Shown piece by piece: positions 52,408-60,103 of a stretch of 64,000 nucleotides of DNA (position 1 is its first letter; every line of letters begins with the position of its first letter). The DNA comes from JBBRHQ01 sp963720735. Its GTDB lineage: Bacteria > Actinomycetota > Thermoleophilia > Solirubrobacterales > 70-9. The notes below the pieces were generated by a model, which did no database searches, was not told the origin of the DNA, and was given only the letters and a program-made list of their open reading frames with translations. The position numbers and the translations under genes were made by a program. Location of the stretch: the NCBI GenBank assembly GCA_963720735.1, contig CAVRGL010000011.1:62001-126000 (forward strand), written 5' to 3'.

Positions 52408-52858
52408 ACCCGAGCTAAAGAACGGCTCGGCGGGCGAAGCCACGAGAGCGTCCGGCTTCTGGCTCAGGGCAAACGTGGGCCAAGGGGCTTCCCCGCCACC
52501 CGCCGGCCGACTCGACGCCAAGACGCAGGTTTGGCGCTGGTCGGACCTTGCGCCCTGGCTCGAGAACCATCTCGGCGAGCCTCGGGAAGGCAAGCATGCG
52601 GCCTTCCTTGCGGCGCTCAACGACATCCTCGACCTGCGAAGGCCGGCACCGGATATCACCACCGATGCGGAAGTGGCCGAGCATCTGGCGTCCCTTCTGC
52701 CGGAGCAACTCACAAACAGCGGTCGCAGAGGCGACGTAGTCGAAGCGAACCGCCTCAATGACCGCGGCCTGCCGTCTACCGGCCCAGCTAGTTTCGTGCT
52801 GTCGGCGAGCCTGGAGGGAAATCCGCTCCGCAAGCGTTTGGCAACCCGAAGGGGGGAC
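52408..52858 (+). pseudogene. decayed HTH-type DNA-binding protein gene
   Basis: After a stop at 52405 one frame reads SHESVRLLAQGKRGPRGFP, resembling part of an HTH protein; near 52495 the match jumps to another frame with PPPAGRLDAKTQVWRWSDLAPWLENHLGE and ALNDILDLRR, the typical C-terminal part of small actinobacterial DNA-binding proteins. The N-terminus is missing. The second frame is open into the response regulator gene, producing a misleading 363-codon ORF from 52475. Confidence 0.6.
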
Positions 52859-52867
52859 AATGGTGTC

Positions 52868-53566
52868 GTGCGCGCGGACGCAGCCCATGTCCTCGTAGTC
52901 GACGATCAGCCGATCGTGCGGGAGGTCCTTGAGCGCTACCTGCGCAGGGAGGGCTACGTGGTGACCGCGGTCGCCGATGGCCAGGCGGCGATTGAGGCGT
53001 TCGAGGCGGGCAGACCGGACCTGATCCTGCTTGACCTGATGCTGCCGCGCGTCGACGGCCTCGAGGTGTTCAGGAAGATACGCGACCGCCGCAACGGCAC
53101 CGCGGTGATCATGCTGACCGCGAAGGGCGAGGAGACCGATCGGGTGGTCGGCCTCGATCTCGGCGCCGACGACTACGTAGCCAAGCCGTTCTCGCCACGG
53201 GAGATCGTCGCCAGGGTGCGGGCGGTCCTGCGGAGGGCGGCCCCCGCCGCGGCCGACGCCGAGGAGGGGGTCCTCGAGGTGGGAGAGCTGCGAATCGACC
53301 CCCGCTCCCGGGTGGCGGCAATCTCGGGAGAGCCGGTATCGCTGACCCCGAGGGAGTTCGATCTGCTGCACCTGTTCGCCGCCAACCCGCGGTCGGTGTT
53401 CAGTCGCCTTGTGCTGCTGGAGGAGGTCTGGGACATCGCCTACGACGGCGATCCCTCAACGGTGACGGTCCACATCCGTCGGCTGCGGGAGAAGATCGAG
53501 GCGGACCCCTCCGATCCGCGGCACCTGATCACGGTGTGGGGCGCGGGGTACCGGTTCGAGCCATGA
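52868..53566 (+). CDS. two-component response regulator, OmpR/PhoB family
   Basis: 232 residues. Receiver domain (~5-120): acidic pair VVDDQ, phospho-acceptor Asp in LILLDLMLP, switch Thr in MLTAKGE, Lys in VAKPFSP. C-terminal winged helix (~135-230): LTPREFDLLHLFAANP ... VHIRRLREKIE ... VWGAGYRF. I chose GTG 52868, with AAGGGGGG upstream, because the receiver domain begins there; the long in-frame extension is a gene relic. ATGA overlap with the kinase gene. Confidence 0.94.
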   Translation: MRADAAHVLVVDDQPIVREVLERYLRREGYVVTAVADGQAAIEAFEAGRPDLILLDLMLPRVDGLEVFRKIRDRRNGTAVIMLTAKGEETDRVVGLDLGADDYVAKPFSPREIVARVRAVLRRAAPAAADAEEGVLEVGELRIDPRSRVAAISGEPVSLTPREFDLLHLFAANPRSVFSRLVLLEEVWDIAYDGDPSTVTVHIRRLREKIEADPSDPRHLITVWGAGYRFEP

Positions 53567-54771
53567 GGCGCCCGCCTTTGATCGCCCTGGTCACGGTTCC
53601 CGCGGTGGCGGGTGCCGGGCTTACCCTTGCGCTCAGCGCCGGTTCGCTCGACGGTGAGGAGGTGAGGCACCTGGCGATCGTCCTGGTCATCTCGGTCGTG
53701 GTGACGGTGATCGCGACCGCGATGGTGGCCCGGCGCCTGGCCCGCTCCTCGATGCGAGTCCGGCTGGTCGCGATCGCTCTCTTCGCCACCCTGGTCGGTC
53801 TCGCAAACCTGGCCGTGCTCTCCTGGTTGATGCTGGTCGGCAAGCACGACGCAGCGGCGATCGCGATCCTCGTCGTCTACGCAACCGCCGCGGCCGTCGG
53901 GGCGGCGCTGGCGACGGCGCGCGAATCCGCTGATGCCTTCGACCGACTCGCGGCAACCGCGGGGCGCCTCGCCGAGGGCGATCTCTCCGCACGCGCCGGC
54001 GAGGTCGGGGGCGGGCCGGAGATCAGCTCCCTCGCCGAGGCGATGGATGCGATGGCGGACAGGCTGGGCAGGTCCATCGAGCGCGAGCGCGCGGCGGAGT
54101 CCCAGCGCCGGGACCTGATCACTGCCGTCTCCCACGATCTTCGCACCCCGCTGTCCGGGCTGCGGGCGATGATCGAGGCGATCGACGACGGAGTCGTCTC
54201 GGATTCCGGCACGATAGATCGCTACGTGACCGAGATGCGCGGCTCGGTCGAATCGCTCGTCGTTCTGATCGACGACCTCTTCGAGCTGGTTCAAGTGGAC
54301 GCCGGCGTGATCGAGACGGAGTCCGAGCGTGCCCGGGTTGGTGACGTGGTTCGTTCGGCCCTCTCCGCCTGCGACGCCCAGGCGACGGAGAAGGGTCTGG
54401 TCCTGCAGGCGAGGCTGGATGGGGCCGGGGCGGCCCGCTGCTCGCCGCGGCTGACCCGGGTGGTGCAGAACCTCCTCCAAAACGCGATCCGCCACACACC
54501 GCCCGACGGCACCGTTGTAGTCGAGGCGCGCCATGGCCCGGCCGGCATCGAGGTCTCGGTGGCCGACAGCGGAGAGGGAATCGAGCCCGAGGCGATCGAT
54601 CGCATCTTCGAGCCCTTCTGGAGTGGCGACTCGGCCCGCACCGGCGACGGCGCCGGATTGGGCCTGGCTCTCGCCAAGCGGATCGTCGAGGCCCTCGGCG
54701 GAACCATCGTCGTCGATTCGGTGCCCTACCGCGGCTCCCGGTTCGCGATCAGGTTGCCGGACGCGGGCTGA
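53563..54771 (+). CDS. sensor histidine kinase
   Basis: 402 residues, partner of the response regulator before it (ATGA overlap). Four membrane segments within residues ~5-120 and almost no extracellular loop, so the signal is probably sensed in or near the membrane. HAMP (~125-180, RLAEGDLSARA), phospho-acceptor His in SHDLRTPLSGLRAM (~residue 190), N-box NLLQNAIRHT, G1 DSGEGI, F-box FEPFW, G2 GAGLGLAL. Target genes unknown. Confidence 0.95.
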   Translation: MRRPPLIALVTVPAVAGAGLTLALSAGSLDGEEVRHLAIVLVISVVVTVIATAMVARRLARSSMRVRLVAIALFATLVGLANLAVLSWLMLVGKHDAAAIAILVVYATAAAVGAALATARESADAFDRLAATAGRLAEGDLSARAGEVGGGPEISSLAEAMDAMADRLGRSIERERAAESQRRDLITAVSHDLRTPLSGLRAMIEAIDDGVVSDSGTIDRYVTEMRGSVESLVVLIDDLFELVQVDAGVIETESERARVGDVVRSALSACDAQATEKGLVLQARLDGAGAARCSPRLTRVVQNLLQNAIRHTPPDGTVVVEARHGPAGIEVSVADSGEGIEPEAIDRIFEPFWSGDSARTGDGAGLGLALAKRIVEALGGTIVVDSVPYRGSRFAIRLPDAG

Positions 54772-54823
54772 GGCGGCGGGCCCCCGGCGCGCACTCCGTA
54801 ATCGCAGCGAAAGGTCGGCGCTC

Positions 54824-54829
54824 TAGCTT
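54824..54829 (+). promoter_or_regulatory. -10 box, leaderless type, of PLP enzyme gene
   Basis: TAGCTT with seven bases to the GTG at 54837. Confidence 0.5.
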
Positions 54830-54836
54830 CGTCCCG

Positions 54837-55982
54837 GTGTACAGAGCGAACCGCAGCACCGAGGCAGGCGGCCTGCACCGATCGACCAGGGCCGTGATGG
54901 CGGGTCGCGGGGAACCGCGCCCGGGGGATCCGCTGAACAGCCCCCCGGTCTTCGCCTCGGGCTTTCACGCGAACGGCTCGCTCCCCTACGCGCGCGACGG
55001 CAGCCCCACCTGGGAGGCGTTCGAGTCGGCGATCGGGGCACTCGAGGGCGGCGTCGCCACTGCGTTCTCCTCCGGCATGGGAGCAGCGGCCGCGGTGCTC
55101 GAATCCCTCCCCGCGCAGGCGCGGGTGGTCCTGCCGAGGACCGCCTACGCCGAGGCCCGCAGGCTGCTCGCCGAGCGCGAGTCAGACGGCAAGGTGCGGG
55201 TCAGCCGCGTGGACGGGACCCGCACCGAGGAGCTGATCGAGCAACTGCCGGGGGCGGCCCTCGTCTGGCTCGACTCCCTCGCCAACCCGATGCTCGACGT
55301 CGCCGAAGTCGACCGGGTCGCCGCGGCTGCGCACCGCGAGGGAGCGAGCGTCGTCGTCGATGCGACGCTTGCGACACCGATCCTGCAGCGGCCGCTCGAC
55401 CTCGGGGCCGATGTCGTCCTGCACAGCGCGACGAAATACATCGGCGGCCACTCCGATCTCCTGCTCGGGGTCGCTGTGGTGCGCGAGGAGGCCCGCGCCG
55501 AGGACCTTTGCCGAGCGAGAGCGCTGCTGGGCGCCGTGCCCGGAACGATGGAGACGTTCCTCGCCCTGCGAGGGCTGAGGACCCTGCCGCTACGAATCGA
55601 ACGGGGGCAGGCCAGCGCCCTCGAGCTCGCGGGGCGGCTCTCGCGCCACCCGGAGGTGCTCGGGGTCCGCTACCCGGGCCTGCCGGCCGACCCGGGCCAT
55701 CGGCGGGCAGAGCGCCTGCTCGACGGCTTCGGCGCCCTGCTCGCCTTCGAGCCGGCGGGAGGGGCGCGGCGCGCGGACGCCCTATGCGAGGCGGTTCGCG
55801 TCTTCACCCACGCCACCAGCCTCGGTGGCGTCGAGAGCCTGATCGAGCGCCGCAGCCGGGTGCCCGGCGAGGGCCACGTGCCGGCGCCCCTGCTTCGCGC
55901 AAGCATCGGCTGCGAGGACCCCGAGGACCTCTGGACCGATCTCGAGCAGGCCCTGGCGATCAGCGCTCGAGCGAGCGCCTGA
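54837..55982 (+). CDS. PLP-dependent Cys/Met metabolism enzyme (cystathionine gamma-synthase/lyase family)
   Basis: 381 residues of the trans-sulfuration family fold. Opening LHRSTRAVMAG, ATAFSSGMGA(A) PLP-phosphate loop, VVVDATLATP with the ring-binding Asp, and the Schiff-base Lys in LHSATKYIGGHSD (~residue 200), then TMETFLALRGLRTLPLR and a final LRASIGCEDPEDL. Synthase, gamma-lyase and sulfhydrylase cannot be separated by eye. Several usual Tyr residues of the family are not evident, so its specificity may differ. The 3' end overlaps the convergent membrane protein gene by 23 bases. Confidence 0.88.
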   Translation: MYRANRSTEAGGLHRSTRAVMAGRGEPRPGDPLNSPPVFASGFHANGSLPYARDGSPTWEAFESAIGALEGGVATAFSSGMGAAAAVLESLPAQARVVLPRTAYAEARRLLAERESDGKVRVSRVDGTRTEELIEQLPGAALVWLDSLANPMLDVAEVDRVAAAAHREGASVVVDATLATPILQRPLDLGADVVLHSATKYIGGHSDLLLGVAVVREEARAEDLCRARALLGAVPGTMETFLALRGLRTLPLRIERGQASALELAGRLSRHPEVLGVRYPGLPADPGHRRAERLLDGFGALLAFEPAGGARRADALCEAVRVFTHATSLGGVESLIERRSRVPGEGHVPAPLLRASIGCEDPEDLWTDLEQALAISARASA

Positions 55983-56427
55983 GGCGGATCGCGTAGATCA
56001 TCCCCGACCCGACCGTCAGGGCGGCGGTGAGCAGCAGCCAGCGGCCGAGGAAGACGCTCTCGGTCAGCCCGGTCTTCTCGGTGTACTTCTCCTCGCTGAG
56101 CCCGAGGATCAGCGGGAACCAGGCGACGAAGGCGAAGGCGGAGAGGAGAAGCGGCACGCGAACGTGATTGAGGGCGGCGACCCGCGATGGCGGGCGGGCC
56201 GCCCCGCTGGCTCCTGTCGCCCTGCCGGCGAGGACGCCGAAGGCGGAGTAGATCGGAAAGGCGAGCAGGTCGTGGGCGACTATCGCCCCGCCGAACCACA
56301 GCATGGTGTTGAGCGCGTTCGGGCGGTCGACGATCTGCAGGAAGGCGTAGCCGGCGATCGCCAGGCTCGCGATCACCGCCAGGAGATGGAGCGGTCCGGC
56401 CCCGTAGGTGTTGCGAAAGGAGCTCAG
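55960..56427 (-). CDS. four-helix membrane protein, last gene of Mo-enzyme operon, CTG start
   Basis: 155 residues, four hydrophobic segments, starting SSFRNTYGAGPLHLLAVIASLAIAG. The frame has no ATG/GTG/TTG at the family-like beginning; CTG at 56427 has a perfect AGGAGG (56439-56434 on the minus strand) six bases upstream, and its position overlaps the stop of the preceding gene. The His in PLHLL and AHDLLAFP could ligate heme but no known family is recognised. It probably works with the membrane oxidoreductase encoded before it. Confidence 0.78.
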   Translation of the reverse strand: MSSFRNTYGAGPLHLLAVIASLAIAGYAFLQIVDRPNALNTMLWFGGAIVAHDLLAFPIYSAFGVLAGRATGASGAARPPSRVAALNHVRVPLLLSAFAFVAWFPLILGLSEEKYTEKTGLTESVFLGRWLLLTAALTVGSGMIYAIRLRRSLER

Positions 56428-56428
56428 C

Positions 56429-57715
56429 TCAGGCCTCCTCGAAGCTCATCGACTTCACCCACTTCGTGCAGTGGACGCCGGGGGCGGCGGGGACGATCAC
56501 CCGGGCGGGGAAGCCGTGGTCGAGTGAGAGGTCGGCCCCGTTCACCCGCAGCGCGAGCAGCGAGCGCTGGTCGGCGACCTGGCTCGGGCTCAGCGTCGCC
56601 TCGCTGAACGCTCCGCCGCGCTGCAGGGACTTGACCGTCACCTGCGGGGCGGCGCTGCCGCTCAGCCGGGCCAAATCGCGCAAGCGCACGCCGCTCCAGG
56701 TCTGCGTCGTCGACCATCCCTCCACGCAGGCGATCGGCAGCTCATAGGTGTGCTGATTCATCGCCAGCAGCTGTTCGCGCGAGACCTCGAGCTCCCGTGC
56801 TCCGCTCAGAGCCAACCGCCAGCTCGCGCCGACCTCGGATCGACCGATCTCCGCGTCGGCGGCGGTGCGATTGATCTGGAAGCCGTTGGGCCCGGTGCCG
56901 GGGTTGCGGCCCCGCGGCGCAAGGAAGGCTAGTCCGCGAACTGGGCCGCCGATGACCTGGGCGGCCGCCATCAGCCCAAGCCCGAGCGATCCCGCCCCCA
57001 CCGCCGCGAGCAGCCCGCGGCGGGAGATCGTCGCGGGCGCCGGGGCCAGCGGGGCGGTCGAGTCCTCCGCGGCCGGCTCGGGGCGGGTGTGCTCGAGGTC
57101 CTCGCGAAGCGGTGCGATCACTCCTCGCTCGCGGAAGGCACGGAGCGCCACAGGCACCTTGACGACCAGGTGCAGGGCCAGGGCGGCGAGGAAGATGAAG
57201 GCGGCGTAGTAGTGGGAGGGAACGAACCTGAATTTCCACGGATAGAACAGCTGGACGTTGAGCAGCCCGGTGAAGAAGACGAAGAGGCTTCCGCCGACCA
57301 GCAGCGCCAGCGAGATGCGGTCGATGATGTGGGCGAGGGAACGCGCCGGCGGCCACTCGAAGAGCTTCGGCATCGCCGACCACAGCTTCGCCAGAAGCAG
57401 GGGGATCGCCGCGACCCCGCAGGTCACGTGAAGCCCCTGGGTGAGCGCGTAGAGCCACGCCGGGTTGGTCGGCCAGTCGAAGAAGTAGAGGTCGAAGCCG
57501 ATCCCGCCACGGCCGACCACGGAGTTCCCCCCGAGATCGGGGTAGTAGGCGACGTGAGAAAGGAAGCCGGTGACCGCGCAGATGACGATCAGCGGCAGCA
57601 GCGCCGATCCGAGGACCGAGGTCAGCCAAGGTCCACGCAGCGGGCTGCGCCAGAACTCCCGGCGGAAGGGGCCCGGGGGAGGTGAGGCGGGGAGGGTGGG
57701 TAGCGAGGGCCTCAA
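56429..57715 (-). CDS. cytochrome b561-like membrane domain fused to molybdopterin oxidoreductase
   Basis: 428 residues. The N-terminal ~210 form a four- to five-helix heme-b type domain with His in LSHVAYYPD, GLHVTCG, SLAHIID and ALHLVVK. After a linker comes SRRGLLAAVGAGSLGLGL (a Tat-like RR motif with a hydrophobic stretch), then a sulfite-oxidase/YedY-like Moco domain with the Mo-ligating Cys in PIACVEGWS (~residue 330). So one chain joins a catalytic site outside the membrane to a quinone-side cytochrome. Start is TTG 57715, overlapping the upstream stop (TTGA). Substrate unknown. Confidence 0.9.
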   Translation of the reverse strand: MRPSLPTLPASPPPGPFRREFWRSPLRGPWLTSVLGSALLPLIVICAVTGFLSHVAYYPDLGGNSVVGRGGIGFDLYFFDWPTNPAWLYALTQGLHVTCGVAAIPLLLAKLWSAMPKLFEWPPARSLAHIIDRISLALLVGGSLFVFFTGLLNVQLFYPWKFRFVPSHYYAAFIFLAALALHLVVKVPVALRAFRERGVIAPLREDLEHTRPEPAAEDSTAPLAPAPATISRRGLLAAVGAGSLGLGLMAAAQVIGGPVRGLAFLAPRGRNPGTGPNGFQINRTAADAEIGRSEVGASWRLALSGARELEVSREQLLAMNQHTYELPIACVEGWSTTQTWSGVRLRDLARLSGSAAPQVTVKSLQRGGAFSEATLSPSQVADQRSLLALRVNGADLSLDHGFPARVIVPAAPGVHCTKWVKSMSFEEA

Positions 57716-58707
57716 CGGGCGGCTCCAGGGGGTGGTATGCGCTCGAGAACCCGTCCCTCGGAGGCGGTGACGAAGGCATCGCCGCTGCTGGGATCGACCG
57801 CGACGGAGTTCGGCTGGCGCACGGTGGGGAACGACGCGAGCCGCTTCAGCCCGGCCGGTGCGATCCCGTATGCGACGAGCTCGTTGCGGGCGGTCAGGGT
57901 CACCCAGAGCGTGCGCCTGCGGCAATCGGCGGCGATTCCGTAGGGGGTTCCCGGGGCCGGGGTGGAAGCGGTCTGCCGCGAATGCCGCCCGACCCGGAAC
58001 TCGAGAATCGCGTCGCCCTCGGTGTCGACGACGAAGGCGCGACGGCCGCAGGTCTCGACGTGGGTCGGGCCTTCCCCGGCATCGATCGTTCCGAGCGAGC
58101 TCTCGGTTCGGGCGTCGTAGGTCTCGAGCACGCGCTGGCGCACGGCGATCAGGGCGACGTAGCCCTCCGCGGTCGCGATCCCGCCGGGCTGAACCGGGGC
58201 ATCGAGGGAATCCGCCAGACGCCCGCCACGCAGTACCGAGACCGAATCACCGAACTCGTCCGCGACGTACACCCTCCCCGCTGCCACGGTGGCGTCGTGG
58301 GGATGGGCTCCGACTTCAACGGTGCGCATCTTCCCGCCGGGCAGGGAGACGTAAATCAGCAGATTGGCGCTTTCGGCGGGCACGAGCACGGTGCTTCCCG
58401 CCGGGTCGAGCGCCAGGTGGCGGGCCGGCGCCGGAAGCTTGACGCGGCGCCGCACCCGGCCATCCCTCGGGTCCACCAGGGCGAGTTGGTCGGGGTCGCG
58501 AAGCGCCACCGCCAGCAATCCGCTGGTGGGGTCGACCACGACGCCCTCGGGCATGTTGCCGACCTCGAAGAGCCGTCCCGCGGGCGCCGGGCGGGGGGGC
58601 GGGGAGCGGGCCGGTTCGGCCGCGCGGGGAAGCTGCGAGCCGCACCCGTTCAGCACCGCGAGGAGGGCGAGCGAAGCGATCGCGGCTAGCGGTCTCGGCG
58701 CGGGCAA
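57712..58707 (-). CDS. YncE-like beta-propeller lipoprotein
   Basis: 331 residues. Lipobox ASLALLAVLNGC (Cys ~22), Pro-rich linker, then seven-bladed-propeller repeats: MPEGVVVDPTSGLLAVALRDPDQLALVD, PARHLALDPAGSTVLVPAES, AHPHDATVAAGRVYVADEF, PTHVETCGRRAFVVDTEGD, PNSVAVDPSSGDAFVTAS. Extracytoplasmic, likely a substrate or cofactor-handling partner of the Mo enzyme. TTG start at 58707 three bases after the preceding stop. Confidence 0.86.
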   Translation of the reverse strand: MPAPRPLAAIASLALLAVLNGCGSQLPRAAEPARSPPPRPAPAGRLFEVGNMPEGVVVDPTSGLLAVALRDPDQLALVDPRDGRVRRRVKLPAPARHLALDPAGSTVLVPAESANLLIYVSLPGGKMRTVEVGAHPHDATVAAGRVYVADEFGDSVSVLRGGRLADSLDAPVQPGGIATAEGYVALIAVRQRVLETYDARTESSLGTIDAGEGPTHVETCGRRAFVVDTEGDAILEFRVGRHSRQTASTPAPGTPYGIAADCRRRTLWVTLTARNELVAYGIAPAGLKRLASFPTVRQPNSVAVDPSSGDAFVTASEGRVLERIPPPGAAR

Positions 58708-58710
58708 TGG

Positions 58711-59388
58711 TCAAGTCGTCGCGGGGATCTGGGCCGATGGCGACTCGACGGCCGTCGTGGAAGCTGCGATCGCAGCGGCGAGCGCCGCGGCGAAACTGGA
58801 CTCCGGCCGGGTGGCGGCGACGGCAACCGCGTCCTCGATCGTGTCGACGTCGCGCAGGCCCGGAATCTCGGTCCAGCACAACCCGAGCTCTGCGAACCTC
58901 TCGATCTGAGCAGCGAAGGTGCGCGCCGTGCTCATCGGCACCCCCCGGAAAGCGTCGTCTCGGGGTCGGCGGAGCCCGACGAGCCAATAGCCGCCATCCT
59001 CGGCGCCGCCGATGATCGCGTCCACTCCGGGCTCGATCAGCGCGGCGGAGGCCCGATCGAGCGATTCGCGGCTCAGCTGGGGAGTGTCCATGCCGATCAG
59101 GATCGACGGAGCGTCGGCGCCGGCGAACGCCGCTTCGATTCGTTGGTCGAGGCCACCCTCGACCTGCGCAACCACCTCGAAGCCGGCCGGAAGCCAGGCG
59201 CCGGGCTCGCCTTCGAGCGCCAGGATGCGGCGCCTGGCATCGGTTGCCGCGACCGTCCGCAGGGTGTCCGCCAGGGAGGCCTCGGCGATCGCGGAAGCCT
59301 GGGCCGCGCTCAGGGGCGGCGTCAGCCGGGTCTTGGACCGTCCCGGAATCGGCGCCTTGGCGATCACGATCAGATTGACCGAGCTCAT
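58711..59388 (-). CDS. DUF2064/TIGR04282 glycosyltransferase-like protein
   Basis: 225 residues with a nucleotidyl/glycosyltransferase-A fold: LIVIAKAPIPGRSKTRLTPPLS at the start (the family signature), IGMDTPQLS and IGGAEDGGYWLVGLR. Often found next to a GT2 gene in actinobacteria and cyanobacteria; the product has not been established to my knowledge. ATG overlaps the GT2 stop by 4 bases. Confidence 0.9.
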   Translation of the reverse strand: MSSVNLIVIAKAPIPGRSKTRLTPPLSAAQASAIAEASLADTLRTVAATDARRRILALEGEPGAWLPAGFEVVAQVEGGLDQRIEAAFAGADAPSILIGMDTPQLSRESLDRASAALIEPGVDAIIGGAEDGGYWLVGLRRPRDDAFRGVPMSTARTFAAQIERFAELGLCWTEIPGLRDVDTIEDAVAVAATRPESSFAAALAAAIAASTTAVESPSAQIPATT

Positions 59389-60038
59389 CGCAGCACCCGG
59401 GCCATGTCGTTGACTGCCCGAAGGGTCCCCCGCGCGCTGCCGGTCACCTTCGACCTCCCTGCCGAACGCGGCCGGTAGCTGACCGCACGCTCGGTCAGGA
59501 CCCAGCCCTGTTGGTGGGCGCGCAGAACCATCTCCAGGGGCCAGCCGAAGCGCCGGTCGCGAATCCCGAGCGAGAGCAGTCCCGCCCTCGGCGCGGCGCG
59601 CATCGGGCCGATGTCCCGCAATCTCAGCCCGCTGCGTCGCCGCAGCTCTAGGCAGAGGACGCGATTGGCGAGGCGTGCGTGTAGCGGCCAGGCCCCCGGG
59701 AGCGGCGTGCGGGCGCCGAGGCCGAGCCCGGCGCGGCCCTCGCGGACCGGCTCGGCAACCGCGGGAAGGTCGGCGGGATCGAGCGAGCCGTCGCAGTCCA
59801 TGAAGCAGACGACCCCGTCGGTCGCGGCCTGGAGGCCGGCCCAGCAGGCGGCGCCGAATCCGCGCCTCGGCTCCGCGACGACCACTGCTCCGAGGGCGGC
59901 CGCGATCGCGCCCGAGTCGTCGCTTGATCCGTTGTCGACGACGATCGGGCGGTAGCTGGTCGGCATCGCCGAGAGCACTCCCGGCAGGGACTCGGCCTCG
60001 TCGAGCACGGGAAGGATCACGTCGGGCACACCGAGCAC
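59385..60038 (-). CDS. family 2 glycosyltransferase (GT-A fold), soluble
   Basis: 217 residues, first gene of the minus operon. VILPVLDEAESLPGVL, IVVDNGSSDDS with the nucleotide-binding Asp, CFMDCDGSLDP as the DxD-like metal motif, then GLGARTPLPGAWP and RRFGWPLEMVLRA. No membrane helices. It resembles dolichol-phosphate-mannose-synthase-like GT2 enzymes. The start lies 53 bases from the divergent membrane-protein gene. Confidence 0.92.
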   Translation of the reverse strand: MLGVPDVILPVLDEAESLPGVLSAMPTSYRPIVVDNGSSDDSGAIAAALGAVVVAEPRRGFGAACWAGLQAATDGVVCFMDCDGSLDPADLPAVAEPVREGRAGLGLGARTPLPGAWPLHARLANRVLCLELRRRSGLRLRDIGPMRAAPRAGLLSLGIRDRRFGWPLEMVLRAHQQGWVLTERAVSYRPRSAGRSKVTGSARGTLRAVNDMARVLR

Positions 60039-60063
60039 GTTGCACGAGCGGTCTTACACGGCG

Positions 60064-60080
60064 ATTACGACTCTCGTAAT
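60064..60080. promoter_or_regulatory. inverted repeat in divergent promoter region (candidate operator)
   Basis: ATTACGA (60064-60070), CTC, TCGTAAT (60074-60080): a perfect 7-bp dyad and the most AT-rich piece in the gap between divergent genes. It overlaps possible -10/-35 elements (TAATAC at 60077), so a repressor dimer could control one or both directions. Confidence 0.55.
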
Positions 60081-60103
60081 ACGGCATTCCTATGGTGGCG
60101 TTG

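Noticed and set aside
52475..53566. Response regulator with a 130-residue N-terminal extension
   Set aside because: The extension is a frameshifted relic of a DNA-binding protein; receiver homology starts at ~52870.
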